Source of the DNA: Candidatus Altimarinota bacterium
GTDB lineage: Bacteria > Patescibacteriota > Gracilibacteria > JAHISY01
Length of the DNA stretch: 59,294 nt
Direction of reading: 5' to 3'
Assembly: GCA_028690585.1 (NCBI GenBank)
Contig: JAQVAZ010000003.1
Location: forward strand, 1-59,294
In this document: positions 1 to 8,780 of the stretch, in pieces
Position numbering within the stretch: the stretch's first letter is position 1
How the letters are laid out: each line of letters begins with the position of its first letter
Made by a program: the position numbers and the translations under genes
The notes under the pieces: generated by a model
Databases searched by the model: none
What the model was told of the DNA's origin: nothing
The model's input: the letters and a program-made list of their open reading frames with translations, nothing else

Positions 1-182
1 GAAACCCTAGCAAACTAAAAGATCTTCTCGCGAAAATTCAAAACCCAACTCTAAAAAAAGCTTTGGAGGAATACGCTGCTCTAAGCATAAATTACGCAGC
101 AGAATTGGATTTTGTGAAATCTATCGGAAGATACAGTGAAAACTGGAAAAATCCTAGGTGGGCTTTGGATATTCCAGAATAA
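1..182 (+). CDS. 3' end of a protein of unknown function (partial)
   Basis: An open frame without a stop runs in from the window edge (first full codon at base 3) and ends at TAA 180-182, giving 59 visible residues. The peptide is helical and charged, with an LKDLLAKIQ-like stretch near the start and an aromatic C-terminus (ENWKNPRWALDIPE). The stop directly abuts the stop of asd on the other strand, with no intergenic base. I do not recognise a family from this tail. That it is coding is inferred from the uninterrupted frame and codon use like that of its neighbours. Confidence 0.6.
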   Translation, partial: NPSKLKDLLAKIQNPTLKKALEEYAALSINYAAELDFVKSIGRYSENWKNPRWALDIPE

Positions 183-1190
183 CTACGCGATAATCACCTC
201 CGCAATCTGCACAGCATTCAGCGCTGCGCCTTTGAGGATTTGATCTCCACACACGAAGAAATCCAAACCGTTTTCACCGAAAACTAAACTCTGGCGAATT
301 CTCCCCGCCTCCACATCGTATTGCTTGGTGGCATTGATTGGCATCGGGTATTCTTGTTTCTCTGGATTATCGACTAACTTCACACCAGGAGTTCTGGAGA
401 GAATCTCTTGCGCTTCCGCTGGAGTAATTGGTTTCTCAGTTTCGATGGTAATCGCTTCGGAATGCGCGCGGAAAGTTGGAATCCTCACCGCAGTGCAACT
501 AATCGCGAGATTCGGATTGCCGAAAATCTTGCGCGTTTCCCAAGTAACTTTCATCTCTTCCTTGGTGTAACCATTCTCTTGGAATTTATCAATTTGTGGG
601 ATGAGATTAAAAGGAATCGGATAGGAAAAAATTTTGTTACTGACTTTTTCACCAGCAAGGTAATGCGCAGTTTCTGTTTTCAATTCTTCCATTCCCTCTG
701 CGCCAGCGCCACTCGTCGCTTGGTAAGTAGAAACAATTACACGCTTCAATCCGAATTTTTTATAAAGTGGATACAGCGCCACCGCGAGAATCGCTGTTGT
801 GCAGTTTGGATTCGCAATCAGTTTGGAATCACCAATCGCTTCTGGATTGATTTCTGGCACCACTAGCGGAATCGCATCATCGTAACGGAAAGCAGAAGAG
901 TTATCGATCACAATCGCACCACCCTCTGCTGAAATCTGCGGTGCAAACTCTTTGGCAAAATCTCCACTCACCGCGAGGAAAACAAAATCCATCTCACGCG
1001 CAGACTCCACGGAAAATAACTCCACGGTTTTCCCACCGTAAGGAGTGATGAGAGTTTTACCCGCGCTGCGCTCGGAAGCGAAGAGGTGTAATTCTGCCAC
1101 GGGAAATTTCCTATCATGAAGCACTTGAATCATCGCTGCACCGACTGCGCCAGTCGCGCCGATTATTCCAACTTTGTAAGATTTATCCAT
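183..1190 (-). CDS. asd: Aspartate-semialdehyde dehydrogenase
   Basis: This enzyme reduces aspartyl phosphate to aspartate semialdehyde, the second step of the aspartate pathway to lysine/diaminopimelate, threonine and methionine. The 335 aa length is normal for the family. The N-terminal NADP-binding loop GATGAVG is at residues 11-17, the catalytic cysteine is C130 in NPNCTT, and the substrate-binding RAHSE with its histidine is at 241-245. The gene ends the lysC-tauE-asd run, 5 nt after the TauE-like gene, so the first two pathway steps (kinase and dehydrogenase) are probably co-transcribed. It converges on the partial gene at the window edge. Confidence 0.97.
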   Translation of the reverse strand: MDKSYKVGIIGATGAVGAAMIQVLHDRKFPVAELHLFASERSAGKTLITPYGGKTVELFSVESAREMDFVFLAVSGDFAKEFAPQISAEGGAIVIDNSSAFRYDDAIPLVVPEINPEAIGDSKLIANPNCTTAILAVALYPLYKKFGLKRVIVSTYQATSGAGAEGMEELKTETAHYLAGEKVSNKIFSYPIPFNLIPQIDKFQENGYTKEEMKVTWETRKIFGNPNLAISCTAVRIPTFRAHSEAITIETEKPITPAEAQEILSRTPGVKLVDNPEKQEYPMPINATKQYDVEAGRIRQSLVFGENGLDFFVCGDQILKGAALNAVQIAEVIIA

Positions 1191-1195
1191 AGGAA

Positions 1196-1549
1196 TTATT
1201 TTTTATAAATCACCAGCGCCGCCATGAGAAGCAAAACACCAGCGAAGAAATAGCGGAAGAATTTTTCGTTGATATGCGGCTGAAGAAAAGTCACTGCGAG
1301 ATACACTCCCACGATTGAGCCAACTCCGAGAAGTAAACCCGTTTTCCAATCCACCTGGCCTTTCACTCCGTAGAAGAATAAAGAAGTCGCTACTACGAAA
1401 ACCATATTGAAGAAGCTAGTCGCCACCGCAGCATCTTTGGATAAACCCCACCAGAGGAGAAAAGGCACCACGACGATTCCCCCGCCGACTCCAGCTAACG
1501 CTGTAAATACTCCGATGAGTAAACCGACAGGGATAAGAATTAAATTCAT
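1196..1549 (-). CDS. Half-size TauE/SafE (DUF81) membrane protein
   Basis: The 117 aa protein has three or four hydrophobic segments. It carries the glycine-rich ALAGVGGG motif followed by VVPFLLWWG, typical of the N-terminal repeat of TauE/SafE sulfite/anion exporters. Full-length members have two such repeats (about 250 aa); only one is present here and no second repeat follows, because asd begins 5 nt after the stop. Its ATG overlaps the lysC stop by 4 nt (ATGA), so translation is probably coupled. It may work as a homodimer that rebuilds the two-repeat fold. The substrate is unknown and any link to lysine synthesis rests only on position. Confidence 0.75.
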   Translation of the reverse strand: MNLILIPVGLLIGVFTALAGVGGGIVVVPFLLWWGLSKDAAVATSFFNMVFVVATSLFFYGVKGQVDWKTGLLLGVGSIVGVYLAVTFLQPHINEKFFRYFFAGVLLLMAALVIYKK

Positions 1550-2925
1550 TTAGATTTTGGTAAGTAACCATTTTCAAAAAATTTCGCATGGAGAATCATC
1601 ACTGCTTTATCTGCTTCGGCTTCATCCACTACGAAAGTGATATTGATTTCACTCGCGCCTTGCGAAATCATTTCTACGCTGATGCCAGCCTTGCCGAGGG
1701 TCGAGAAAACTTCTCCTGCGACGCCATGTTGATTTTTCATACCGAGACTGACTAAGCAAACAATCGCTTTCTTTGGAATAATTGTAATCTTGGAAATCGG
1801 CCGCAACTCTTCTTTTACTTCTTCTAAATATTTCGTGTTTGAAACTGTGAGTGAAATAGAAACCTCGGAAGTGGTTACTACATCTACGGGGATTTCGTAT
1901 TTTGCGAAAGTGTTGAAAACTTTTGCCATGAAACCATGCTGCAACAGCATGCGGTAACTCGCGATATTCACGATGGTAACTCCCTTCTGGCAGGTGATGG
2001 AAGTCATCAGCCTCTCTGGATTTTTTACTTCTGGAATAATCTTCGTGCCATACGCTGCTGGCTCGAAAGTATTTTTAATCCACACTGGAATCCGCGCGCG
2101 AGTAGCAGGATGCACCGATTGTGGGTGGAGAACTTTTGCGCCGAAATGCGCTAGCTCGGCAGCTGCTTCATTGGAAATCGTTTTGATTACGAAAGCTTTC
2201 TTCACTTTGCGTGGGTCGGCTGTGTAGATACCAGAAACATCTGTCCAAATTTCTAAGTTAGTGGCTTTGAGTCCAGCTGCGACTAAAGCTGCGCAAAAAT
2301 CGGAATAGCCTCTACCTACCGCTGGCAACATTCCGCCTGGCACTCTGCCGAAATAACCCGTAATGATTGGAACTTTTTTACGCGCAATCACTTTCTTCAC
2401 ACGTTGCGCGAAAATCTTTTCACTCTTGAGATAAAAATCATGATCCGCTTTTTCCGCTAAATTCGCTGGTAGCGCTTTCTCAAAATCGAGTTGCTCGGAA
2501 GGTAAACCTTGATCGGATAGAATCCCCGCCAGCAGATAAGCACTCAACCTCTCGCCTACCGCGAGAATCGTATCTTCACTGCGATGCGATAATTCTCCGA
2601 TTTCCCCCAACGCTTTGAGGAAACCTCCCAGACTTTTCACTACACACTCGGTGTAATGCGCAACTTTCGCTTGAATTGATTCATCCTGGATAGTCACTCC
2701 GATAATCGCAATATGTTTCTCCTGAAGCTTCGCGAGAATATCTTTTACAAGCAGCTGCTTACCTGCCAGAGTTGCCTCAGTAGCAGCAATCAAATCACTC
2801 GTAACTCCACTCATGGCGCTGACTACCACCGCCTGCTTCCCTTTGTAGGCTTTGATAATCTTCGCTACTGCGAAAAGGCTTTCACGAGAGCCCATCGAGG
2901 TGCCGCCGAATTTTCTGACAAGCAT
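1546..2925 (-). CDS. lysC: Aspartate kinase
   Basis: Phosphorylates aspartate, the first committed step of the aspartate pathway. From the ATG at 2925 the protein is 459 aa and begins MLVRKFGGTSMGS, placing the family KFGGTS signature at residues 5-10. A further upstream in-frame start would add 37 residues and overlap the divergent gene, so I prefer 2925. The C-terminal third carries ACT-type regulatory segments, including SLGMKNQHGVAGEVFSTL, which suggests feedback control by an end product. I see no lysine riboswitch in the 37 nt between this start and the divergent O-antigen-ligase-like gene. Confidence 0.96.
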   Translation of the reverse strand: MLVRKFGGTSMGSRESLFAVAKIIKAYKGKQAVVVSAMSGVTSDLIAATEATLAGKQLLVKDILAKLQEKHIAIIGVTIQDESIQAKVAHYTECVVKSLGGFLKALGEIGELSHRSEDTILAVGERLSAYLLAGILSDQGLPSEQLDFEKALPANLAEKADHDFYLKSEKIFAQRVKKVIARKKVPIITGYFGRVPGGMLPAVGRGYSDFCAALVAAGLKATNLEIWTDVSGIYTADPRKVKKAFVIKTISNEAAAELAHFGAKVLHPQSVHPATRARIPVWIKNTFEPAAYGTKIIPEVKNPERLMTSITCQKGVTIVNIASYRMLLQHGFMAKVFNTFAKYEIPVDVVTTSEVSISLTVSNTKYLEEVKEELRPISKITIIPKKAIVCLVSLGMKNQHGVAGEVFSTLGKAGISVEMISQGASEINITFVVDEAEADKAVMILHAKFFENGYLPKSK

Positions 2926-2962
2926 TGGGGAAAAAATTAGAAGCCGTTTTAAGTTACCGCTA

Positions 2963-4312
2963 ATGCAAGCTAAAATCAACCCCGTGTTTGAGAGAGGTAA
3001 GATTCCGTTAAGCTTCCTAGTGTTGGGAATTGCCACCGCTGCAGTGTTTCACCCTGTGGAAGTTTTGCTAATCACTGGAATAGCGACTTTCCTCGCGGTT
3101 TGCTATCAGTATCCACTGTTTGGAATCTTCGCGGCGATTCTCGCGACTCTGCCAGAAGAATTCGGGAGAATCGAGATAATGGGGAATTCTCTCCTACTCC
3201 TCGATGTCATCACGCCAGTAGTGATGTTGGTATGGCTTGCGCGCAAACTGATTCGCAAAGAAACCTTCCACTTTACGAAAGTGAATGCTTCGCTAATCGC
3301 TTTCCTCTCAATCGCGATTTTAAGTTTATTGACTGGCGCAGCAGGCTTGAATGCCGCCGATTTTAAATTCGCTTTGCTTTATCTCGTAAGATTCGTAGCA
3401 GTAGGAAGTTTCTTCTTTATCGCGCAAGACAGCGCGAAGCAAAAATCCAAAGTGATGAATTGGCTACTCCTCGCAGGCGGAATCCTCGCGCTACTTGGTT
3501 TCTATTTATTTAAAGTAATTCCTGATTTTGCCGAAGCAGGGTTAGCAGATTTGGGTTGGGATCCCCATATCGGCAGACTCACTTCCACTTGGTTAGACCC
3601 GAATTTCGCAGCAGGCGGTTTCGCTTTCCTGCTTGCGTTACTCGGTGGGAAGATTCTCAAAACACGAGAATTTCTGAAGCAAGCTTGGTTAGTGTTATTA
3701 GCAGGAGTGATGCTAATAGCTTTACTGCTCACCTATTCGCGAAGCGGATTAGTGTCGCTGGGAGTCAGTGGTTTAGTTTTGGGATTTGTGGGTAATCGCA
3801 AACTGCTGATTGCGATGCTGATTGTGGGGATAATTGGAATGGGAGTTTCTTCACGCCTCAGTGAAAGAATCGGCGAGTTGGCGCAAAGCGCAGCTTCACT
3901 CGGAGGCAATAGTCAGCAGGTTTTGGATCCGACTGCGCAGCTACGAGTCAGCAGTTGGCAGGAAGGTTTGCGCATCTGGAAAGAAAATCCGATTCTCGGA
4001 GTCGGTTACGGTAGCTACAAATTCCACCAAACTTTTTCAAGTGAAACTTCGCATGCTGCGAGTGGTAGCGATGCTTCGCTGCTAAATATCGGAGCCACTA
4101 CTGGAACTTTGGGTTTAGCTGCTTTCTTATTCTTCTTAGGAAATCTCTTACTACTGGCTTGGCAGAAAAGAAAAACTGCTTTGGGTTTAGGTTTCCTCGC
4201 AGCACTATGTGGATTACTGATTCACTCCATCTTTGTGAATTCGCTTTTCTTCCCTGCCATCCTGCTGTATCTCATGGTGAGTGGAGGATTACTCGCGGCG
4301 CAGGAGAAATAG
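2963..4312 (+). CDS. O-antigen ligase/polymerase-like membrane protein
   Basis: A polytopic protein of about 449 aa from the ATG at 2963 (MQAKINPVFERGK), with roughly ten or more hydrophobic helices. A large extracytoplasmic loop near residues 310-365 includes the pattern SSWQEGLRIWKENPILGVGYG. The W-x5-I-x4-P-x2-GVGYG arrangement is typical of the Wzy_C (O-antigen ligase) fold. Such proteins ligate or polymerise surface glycans at the outer face of the membrane. The acceptor here is unknown; CPR cells have related genes for S-layer or surface glycosylation. The 3' end overlaps the convergent gene by 24 bp. Confidence 0.85.
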   Translation: MQAKINPVFERGKIPLSFLVLGIATAAVFHPVEVLLITGIATFLAVCYQYPLFGIFAAILATLPEEFGRIEIMGNSLLLLDVITPVVMLVWLARKLIRKETFHFTKVNASLIAFLSIAILSLLTGAAGLNAADFKFALLYLVRFVAVGSFFFIAQDSAKQKSKVMNWLLLAGGILALLGFYLFKVIPDFAEAGLADLGWDPHIGRLTSTWLDPNFAAGGFAFLLALLGGKILKTREFLKQAWLVLLAGVMLIALLLTYSRSGLVSLGVSGLVLGFVGNRKLLIAMLIVGIIGMGVSSRLSERIGELAQSAASLGGNSQQVLDPTAQLRVSSWQEGLRIWKENPILGVGYGSYKFHQTFSSETSHAASGSDASLLNIGATTGTLGLAAFLFFLGNLLLLAWQKRKTALGLGFLAALCGLLIHSIFVNSLFFPAILLYLMVSGGLLAAQEK

Positions 4313-4888
4313 AAAACTTGGGAGAAACCACCACAGCAGTAAAAAGAAAAAGGGAATATAAAACCAATTTTCCTTAAAAAAATATTTCAAGTTTTTACTT
4401 TTAACTGCTTGTATGAATGAGCTAACTCCAACAAAAGCCATGATTCCTAAAATTGCTAATTTGATAATAATCCAAATCGAATCCCAAACATCTGCGAAAG
4501 AAGCACTAAAGCCAAAGATATGAATTACCACCAATATTATCAAGGATAAAATTGTAAGTATAAGAAAGAATATAAAAAAATAACTAGCAAGACCAATCGC
4601 TAGTGGAGTCGCTATAAAAAGCACTGCCAAACCCCCGATTATCGAACCATCTTTAAATAACATAATCGCCCATCCAAGTGTTGATAAACCCACACAAGCG
4701 ATATATACAAAGCGCAATATAAAAAAGGCAATAGACAGAAAACCACCACCTATCATCAAACCACCAATTCCTATTTTTTTAAGTATTTTCGCAAAACCAC
4801 TCTTGTTTATGTCTTCGTTGTTTAATTTTGAGTAAACCTCATAATTTCTCTCTGTCATAGATTTATGATTAGAAAATTTATTATTCAC
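4289..4888 (-). CDS. Multi-pass membrane protein of unknown function
   Basis: The 199 aa protein has a hydrophilic N-terminus of about 35 residues followed by five or six hydrophobic segments, and ends in a basic LLRRE tail. No family is recognisable. The gene is clearly richer in A+T than lysC or asd, and its end overlaps the convergent ligase-like gene by 24 bp. It stands alone between convergent genes, next to the duplicated tRNA 3' end. That combination would fit acquired DNA or a fast-evolving lineage-specific gene; the sequence does not decide between them. A start at residue 11 (MTERNYEVY) is also possible. Confidence 0.6.
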   Translation of the reverse strand: MNNKFSNHKSMTERNYEVYSKLNNEDINKSGFAKILKKIGIGGLMIGGGFLSIAFFILRFVYIACVGLSTLGWAIMLFKDGSIIGGLAVLFIATPLAIGLASYFFIFFLILTILSLIILVVIHIFGFSASFADVWDSIWIIIKLAILGIMAFVGVSSFIQAVKSKNLKYFFKENWFYIPFFFLLLWWFLPSFLFLLRRE

Positions 4889-5202
4889 TTCTCTAAAGTA
4901 CGCATTTTCATCTTATCACTTTATAAAATATAGCGAAGATATGTTTTTAATCTAAATTAAATGTTTCTATTGAGATTACAAATCATTCACCCCTCCACGC
5001 AAAACCTCCTACCTACGGGAGGAGAACTTGCGATATGCTCGGGAGAGGATTGAAGTTAGCTTTGAATTTGAAGTAATTCAAAATTTCTTCACCAGTCGCC
5101 GGAAGTATTTTACTTTGATTAAAGTTTTTTCTCTACAGGGAAATTCCACCACCTCCAGATCTCCACGCAAAACCTCCCCGCCTTCGGCGGGAAGAACTTG
5201 CG
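4889..5202. other. 314-bp intergenic region beside tRNA-Leu
   Basis: No supported protein gene. Bases 4889-4992 are A+T rich and would hold the promoter of the 199 aa membrane protein, although I see no clear -35/-10 pair. Bases 4993-5054 and 5161-5205 are two copies of a hairpin element that reach into the tRNA 3' end (annotated separately). The 106 bp between them (5055-5160) show nothing recognisable. Confidence 0.6.
4993..5054 (-). repeat. Decayed duplicate of tRNA-Leu 3' end plus downstream hairpin
   Basis: This stretch repeats 5161-5224 with about 80% identity by eye. It covers the hairpin downstream of tRNA-Leu and about 20 nt of the tRNA itself: acceptor strand GCTCGGG, T-stem and part of the T-loop. 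The encoded CCA is lost here (the bases next to the acceptor read ATA instead of TGG on the plus strand). The hairpin stem has changed sequence but still pairs: CCTCC with GGAGG here, against CCGCC with GGCGG in the intact copy. It may be an integration scar or an old tandem duplication with a 168-bp period. Confidence 0.65.
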
Positions 5203-5205
5203 TGG
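5161..5205 (-). repeat. Hairpin immediately downstream of tRNA-Leu, including the CCA
   Basis: On the plus strand, CCACGCAA (5163-5170) pairs with TTGCGTGG (5198-5205), and CCGCC-TTC-GGCGG forms the tip. The base of the stem therefore contains the genomically encoded CCA of the tRNA. The stem could act as a 3' processing signal or a terminator for the tRNA transcript. No long U-run follows it. Confidence 0.6.
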
Positions 5206-5287
5206 TGCTCGGGAGAGGACTTGAACCTCCACCCCTTGCGGGATACGCACCTCAAGCGTACGTGTATACCAATTTCACCACCCGAGC
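5203..5287 (-). tRNA. tRNA-Leu (anticodon GAG), CCA encoded
   Basis: The minus strand folds into a complete class II tRNA. Acceptor GCTCGGG (5281-5287) pairs with CCCGAGC (5207-5213). The D-arm contains the GG of the loop. The anticodon stem is TACGC/GCGTA with loop TTGAGGT, so the anticodon is GAG, which reads CUC leucine codons. A long variable arm is present, as expected for leucine. The T-arm loop is TTCAAGT. Discriminator A and CCA are encoded at 5203-5206. It lies 22 nt after the ctpA stop in the same direction and could be read through from the dnaX-ctpA unit. Confidence 0.95.
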
Positions 5288-5309
5288 ATTTCAAAAGAGC
5301 CGAGGGATT

Positions 5310-6545
5310 TTAGGGGTTTGTAGTAGTTTTTTCAACCTCGCCAGTCAGCAGATACTTAGCCGCTGCATTGAGTTGAGTATCGTTGCCTGCGAAGAAATCT
5401 TTCGCGCTAAGCTCCACTTCGAAATCAGGGTGAATTCCTTCCGCAGTTACATCGGTGCCAGCAGGTGTAAACCACTTAGCGACAGTAACGCGGAGAATTG
5501 AGCCATCAGCGAAATCCTGAATCAACTCTTGGACTGTGCCTTTGCCAAAAGATTTCTTGCCGAAGATTTTGGCCCTACCATTATCACGCAAAGCGCCAGC
5601 CAGAATCTCACTCGAAGAAGCGCTGCCTTCATTTATCAAAACCACCAGCGGAGTTTGCGGAAGAATGGAGTAACCCGTGACTCCGACAATCTTATCCGCT
5701 TTGCCTCTCTCGTGAATTTTTACGACTGGGCCTTCAGTCATCAGGTCACTAGCCATTTCGATAGCAGCATCGAGGAAACCACCACCATTGAAACGCAAAT
5801 CGAGAATCACACCTTTAGGTTTTTCCGCAGCAAGAGTTACCAAAGCTTTTTTAAATTCCGCCGCCGTATCCTCCGCAAAAGTAGAGACTGTCGCTATCGC
5901 AATTCCATCTTCACGCTTGGTGACTACCACACTGTCGATATCGATAAATGCGCGAGTGATGATGACATCGCGTGATTCCACTTCTCCCTGACGGAAAATC
6001 GTCAGCGTAACTTTTGTATTAGCTTCTCCACGAATTTTTTGCACCGCTTCAGTGATGGAAAGATTGGAAGTAATTTCTCCATCGATTTTGAAAATGTTGT
6101 CACCAGGCAGCAACCCTGCTTTTTCCGCTGGGCTACCACGCAGTGGAGAAACAATCACTAGCATCCCATCGCGCATTCCTACTTCCGCGCCGATACCAGT
6201 GAGGCTGCCTTCGAGAGAGTTGAGGAATTCTTTGCTTTCCTCTGGATCCATAAATTCTGAATGTGGATCTCCAAGGCTTTCTACAATTCCCCGCATCGCA
6301 CCATACATCATTTTTTCTGCATCTAATTTCTCCACATCTACATATTTTTCTTTTACTTTTTCCCACACCTGCCAAAACATTTTCAAATCTTCTGGCGAAG
6401 CTGCTTCTGTTACTTCCGCTACCGCAGGAGAAGAGGTGGAGGTAATTAATTCTTTAGAGGCAATTTCAAATCCGAGGAGAAACGCGAGAATCGGCAAAAC
6501 GATGATAAGCGTGATGAAGATTTTCTTTTGGAGATTTTTTTGCAT
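5310..6545 (-). CDS. ctpA: C-terminal processing serine peptidase (S41)
   Basis: A membrane-anchored, tail-specific protease of 411 aa. Residues 8-26 form a signal anchor, so the enzyme acts outside the membrane. A PDZ domain lies around 113-195 (GIGAEV...GSPAEKAGLLPGDNI). The S41 core follows. The likely catalytic serine is S312 in GSASSSEI and the likely general-base lysine is K335 in SFGKGTVQ. The family trims C-termini of envelope proteins, including peptidoglycan enzymes in other bacteria. It is 17 nt downstream of dnaX and the two are probably co-transcribed. Confidence 0.95.
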   Translation of the reverse strand: MQKNLQKKIFITLIIVLPILAFLLGFEIASKELITSTSSPAVAEVTEAASPEDLKMFWQVWEKVKEKYVDVEKLDAEKMMYGAMRGIVESLGDPHSEFMDPEESKEFLNSLEGSLTGIGAEVGMRDGMLVIVSPLRGSPAEKAGLLPGDNIFKIDGEITSNLSITEAVQKIRGEANTKVTLTIFRQGEVESRDVIITRAFIDIDSVVVTKREDGIAIATVSTFAEDTAAEFKKALVTLAAEKPKGVILDLRFNGGGFLDAAIEMASDLMTEGPVVKIHERGKADKIVGVTGYSILPQTPLVVLINEGSASSSEILAGALRDNGRAKIFGKKSFGKGTVQELIQDFADGSILRVTVAKWFTPAGTDVTAEGIHPDFEVELSAKDFFAGNDTQLNAAAKYLLTGEVEKTTTNP

Positions 6546-6562
6546 GGTGAGAAAAATTTGAA

Positions 6563-8083
6563 TTAGTAATCATCTCCATCGAAGAGATTTTCTGCCTCTT
6601 GCGCGAGTGAAGATTTTTTTGGAATGCTGGCTTGTGGTTTGGAAACCTCGGGTGTTGTGGAAGCAATTTCTATTTCTACGCGTTTCACTTTGATACCGAC
6701 AGGCTTACCCAGCGCTTCGGAAAAAAGAATTGCCAACTCTCCGAGAGATTCTGCATTATCTATTTTCGCGAGAAGGAAATCACTCCCGACTCCGATTACC
6801 ACTTCACCATTTGCAGTGAGGATTGAAGATTCACGCAAAGCCATTTTCAGCGCTGGCTTTTTGATTTTTCCCAACACAGTAAGTAAAGCTTGCTTCGCAT
6901 CCTCCGTTGGTTGAGAAGCTTTTGGGATTGCAGGAGTATCAACTTTTTCTACAGGAGTTGGAGCTGGAGCTGGAGAAGCTGCTGGTGAAATTTTCTCAGC
7001 TGGCGCAATGGAAGCAACCATCGCTTTCGGAGTTACTGATGGAGTGGAAGCTTTGGGAATTTCTACATCGCTAGCGCAAACAGCAATCACTGCCATCTCA
7101 AGTGGAAGCTGAGGAATCACCGCGTTTTTCAACCCATCACCCGCGCGCGTGAATTCTTCGATAATCGTGAGAACATTTTTCGCTTCCCCGATTTTATTTT
7201 GCGAAACTTTTTCCAACATGATTTCGCGCAAGCGGCTGAGAATCGCTTTATTGAATTGGAGAAGATTCACACCCTCACCTACTAGATTGATAATTGTTTC
7301 GAGCGCTTCTGGCATCTTGTGAAACAGCAAAGCAAAAACGAAATCCTCTACTGCCGCTGGCCGAGTAAGCCCGAGATTTTCTGCCACGATGGCGCTGGTG
7401 ACTTCTCCACTGCTGCTGAGTTGCTCCAGCATTCCCAGCGCATCACGCATACCACCGAGAGATTGCTTTGCGATGAGTTGCAACGCTGCTGCTTCGAATT
7501 TAATTTCTTCGCGAGTAGCAATATCTTCGAGATGCTTCGCGATTGCTTCAGTGCTAATGCGATGGAAATCAAAACGCTGGCAGCGCGAGAGAATTGTTTC
7601 TGGCACTTTATGCGCCTCGGTTGTGGCGAGGATGAAGTAAGCATGCGCTGGTGGTTCTTCCAGAGTTTTCAGCAAAGCGTTGAATGCTTCCTTCGTAAGC
7701 ATATGCACTTCATCGATCACATAGATTTTGAATTTCGCGCGTGAAGGCGTGAAGTTAATTTTTTCTTTCAGATCGCGCATCTCATCGATACCACGATTAC
7801 TCGCTGCATCAATCTCGATCAGATCTACCAGTCTTCCAGCCAAAGCATCTTTGCAAATCTCACACTCGTTGCAAGGTTCTCCATCTTCCGCAGGATTGAG
7901 ACAGTTGATGGCGCGCGCAATAATTCGCGCTGCAGAAGTTTTGCCAGTGCCGCGTGGCCCAGCGAAAAGATACGCGTGATTCAGCGCGTGTTTGCGTAAA
8001 GCATTGTGAAAAGTCTGAGTAATGTGGTTTTGATCCACAATCTCAGATAACTTTTGCGGGCGGTATTTTCGGTAAAAAGACAA
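6563..8083 (-). CDS. dnaX: DNA polymerase III subunit gamma/tau
   Basis: The clamp-loader ATPase subunit of the replicative polymerase, 506 aa. The start is TTG at 8083, giving the family N-terminus MSFYRKYRPQKLSEIV. Walker A GPRGTGKTS is at residues 42-50. The zinc-module cysteines are C61, C71, C74 and C77. The DEVHML Walker B and the SRC motif (sensor/arginine finger) follow. After residue 350 comes a Pro/Ala-rich linker and then a C-terminal domain ending in an acidic DGDDY tail. I see no obvious slippage site for making gamma. First gene of a likely dnaX-ctpA unit. Confidence 0.97.
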   Translation of the reverse strand: MSFYRKYRPQKLSEIVDQNHITQTFHNALRKHALNHAYLFAGPRGTGKTSAARIIARAINCLNPAEDGEPCNECEICKDALAGRLVDLIEIDAASNRGIDEMRDLKEKINFTPSRAKFKIYVIDEVHMLTKEAFNALLKTLEEPPAHAYFILATTEAHKVPETILSRCQRFDFHRISTEAIAKHLEDIATREEIKFEAAALQLIAKQSLGGMRDALGMLEQLSSSGEVTSAIVAENLGLTRPAAVEDFVFALLFHKMPEALETIINLVGEGVNLLQFNKAILSRLREIMLEKVSQNKIGEAKNVLTIIEEFTRAGDGLKNAVIPQLPLEMAVIAVCASDVEIPKASTPSVTPKAMVASIAPAEKISPAASPAPAPTPVEKVDTPAIPKASQPTEDAKQALLTVLGKIKKPALKMALRESSILTANGEVVIGVGSDFLLAKIDNAESLGELAILFSEALGKPVGIKVKRVEIEIASTTPEVSKPQASIPKKSSLAQEAENLFDGDDY

Positions 8084-8133
8084 AGGCAGCTTTAACGGAA
8101 TTCGATTTTAGCCTTTGCGCGGAGCTGAGTAAA

Positions 8134-8706
8134 CTAAGCAGCTTGCGATACCTCAAGCGGAATACTGGCAGCGATTGCTGCATCTCTAATTTGTCGATGT
8201 AAATCTCTTATCGAATCTGGTTGGATTGCGATCAAATAATCAAATCGCTCTTCCCTTGAAAGTTCTTTGGAATTTATTCTACTTATTCTATAGAGAGAAT
8301 GTATATACAACATACCTAATTCTCTAGGAGTAATTTTTAAATCTGCCAAATTAATATCATTCCAAGATTCCTCGCCAACACCAAGCGCATGCACATCACC
8401 ACTTTCATCATCTTCCATAGAAGGCTTAAACGTGATTTCTAACTCTATTCCTTCTAATTTCGGCGGTAGTGACTCAGCGAATCTTGGCTCAAATGCAATA
8501 ATCTCATCTGGACTAGATTTCAAAGCTTTTCTATCATTACCATCAGCTTCAAGGCGACTCCTTAAATAACCTGGTGGATTCGCCAACAATGCTGCAGCAA
8601 TTCTTCCTCTAAAATCCGATAATTCTTCCCAAGCCACCTCTCCGATATTTTTAATATCATTCTTAGTAAGAATAAAATCACTTTTTGCAACAACTGCTTC
8701 TTTCAT
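8134..8706 (-). CDS. Hypothetical soluble protein
   Basis: A protein of 190 aa from the ATG at 8706 (MKEAVVAKSDFILTKND). An in-frame start at 8790 would add 28 residues reaching almost to the rluB start, so I prefer the shorter form. The sequence is acidic and mostly helical, with no signal peptide or membrane segment. It contains a Glu/Asp-rich centre (SMEDDESGDVHALG) and a tyrosine-rich helix (LGMLYIHSLYRISR). No family is recognisable. It is divergent from rluB and converges on nothing, with dnaX beginning 50 nt after its stop. Confidence 0.6.
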   Translation of the reverse strand: MKEAVVAKSDFILTKNDIKNIGEVAWEELSDFRGRIAAALLANPPGYLRSRLEADGNDRKALKSSPDEIIAFEPRFAESLPPKLEGIELEITFKPSMEDDESGDVHALGVGEESWNDINLADLKITPRELGMLYIHSLYRISRINSKELSREERFDYLIAIQPDSIRDLHRQIRDAAIAASIPLEVSQAA

Positions 8707-8780
8707 AACTAATTTGATAAAAAGTAAGGAGATTAACTTACCATACCAAAATTCTCCTTTGCAACCAACCCACGCTTCTC

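Noticed and set aside
2926-2962. Lysine riboswitch before lysC
   Set aside because: Only 37 nt separate lysC from the divergent gene, too short for the riboswitch.
5055-5160. Integrated mobile element between the tRNA repeats
   Set aside because: Only 106 bp with no gene or integrase; at most a scar.
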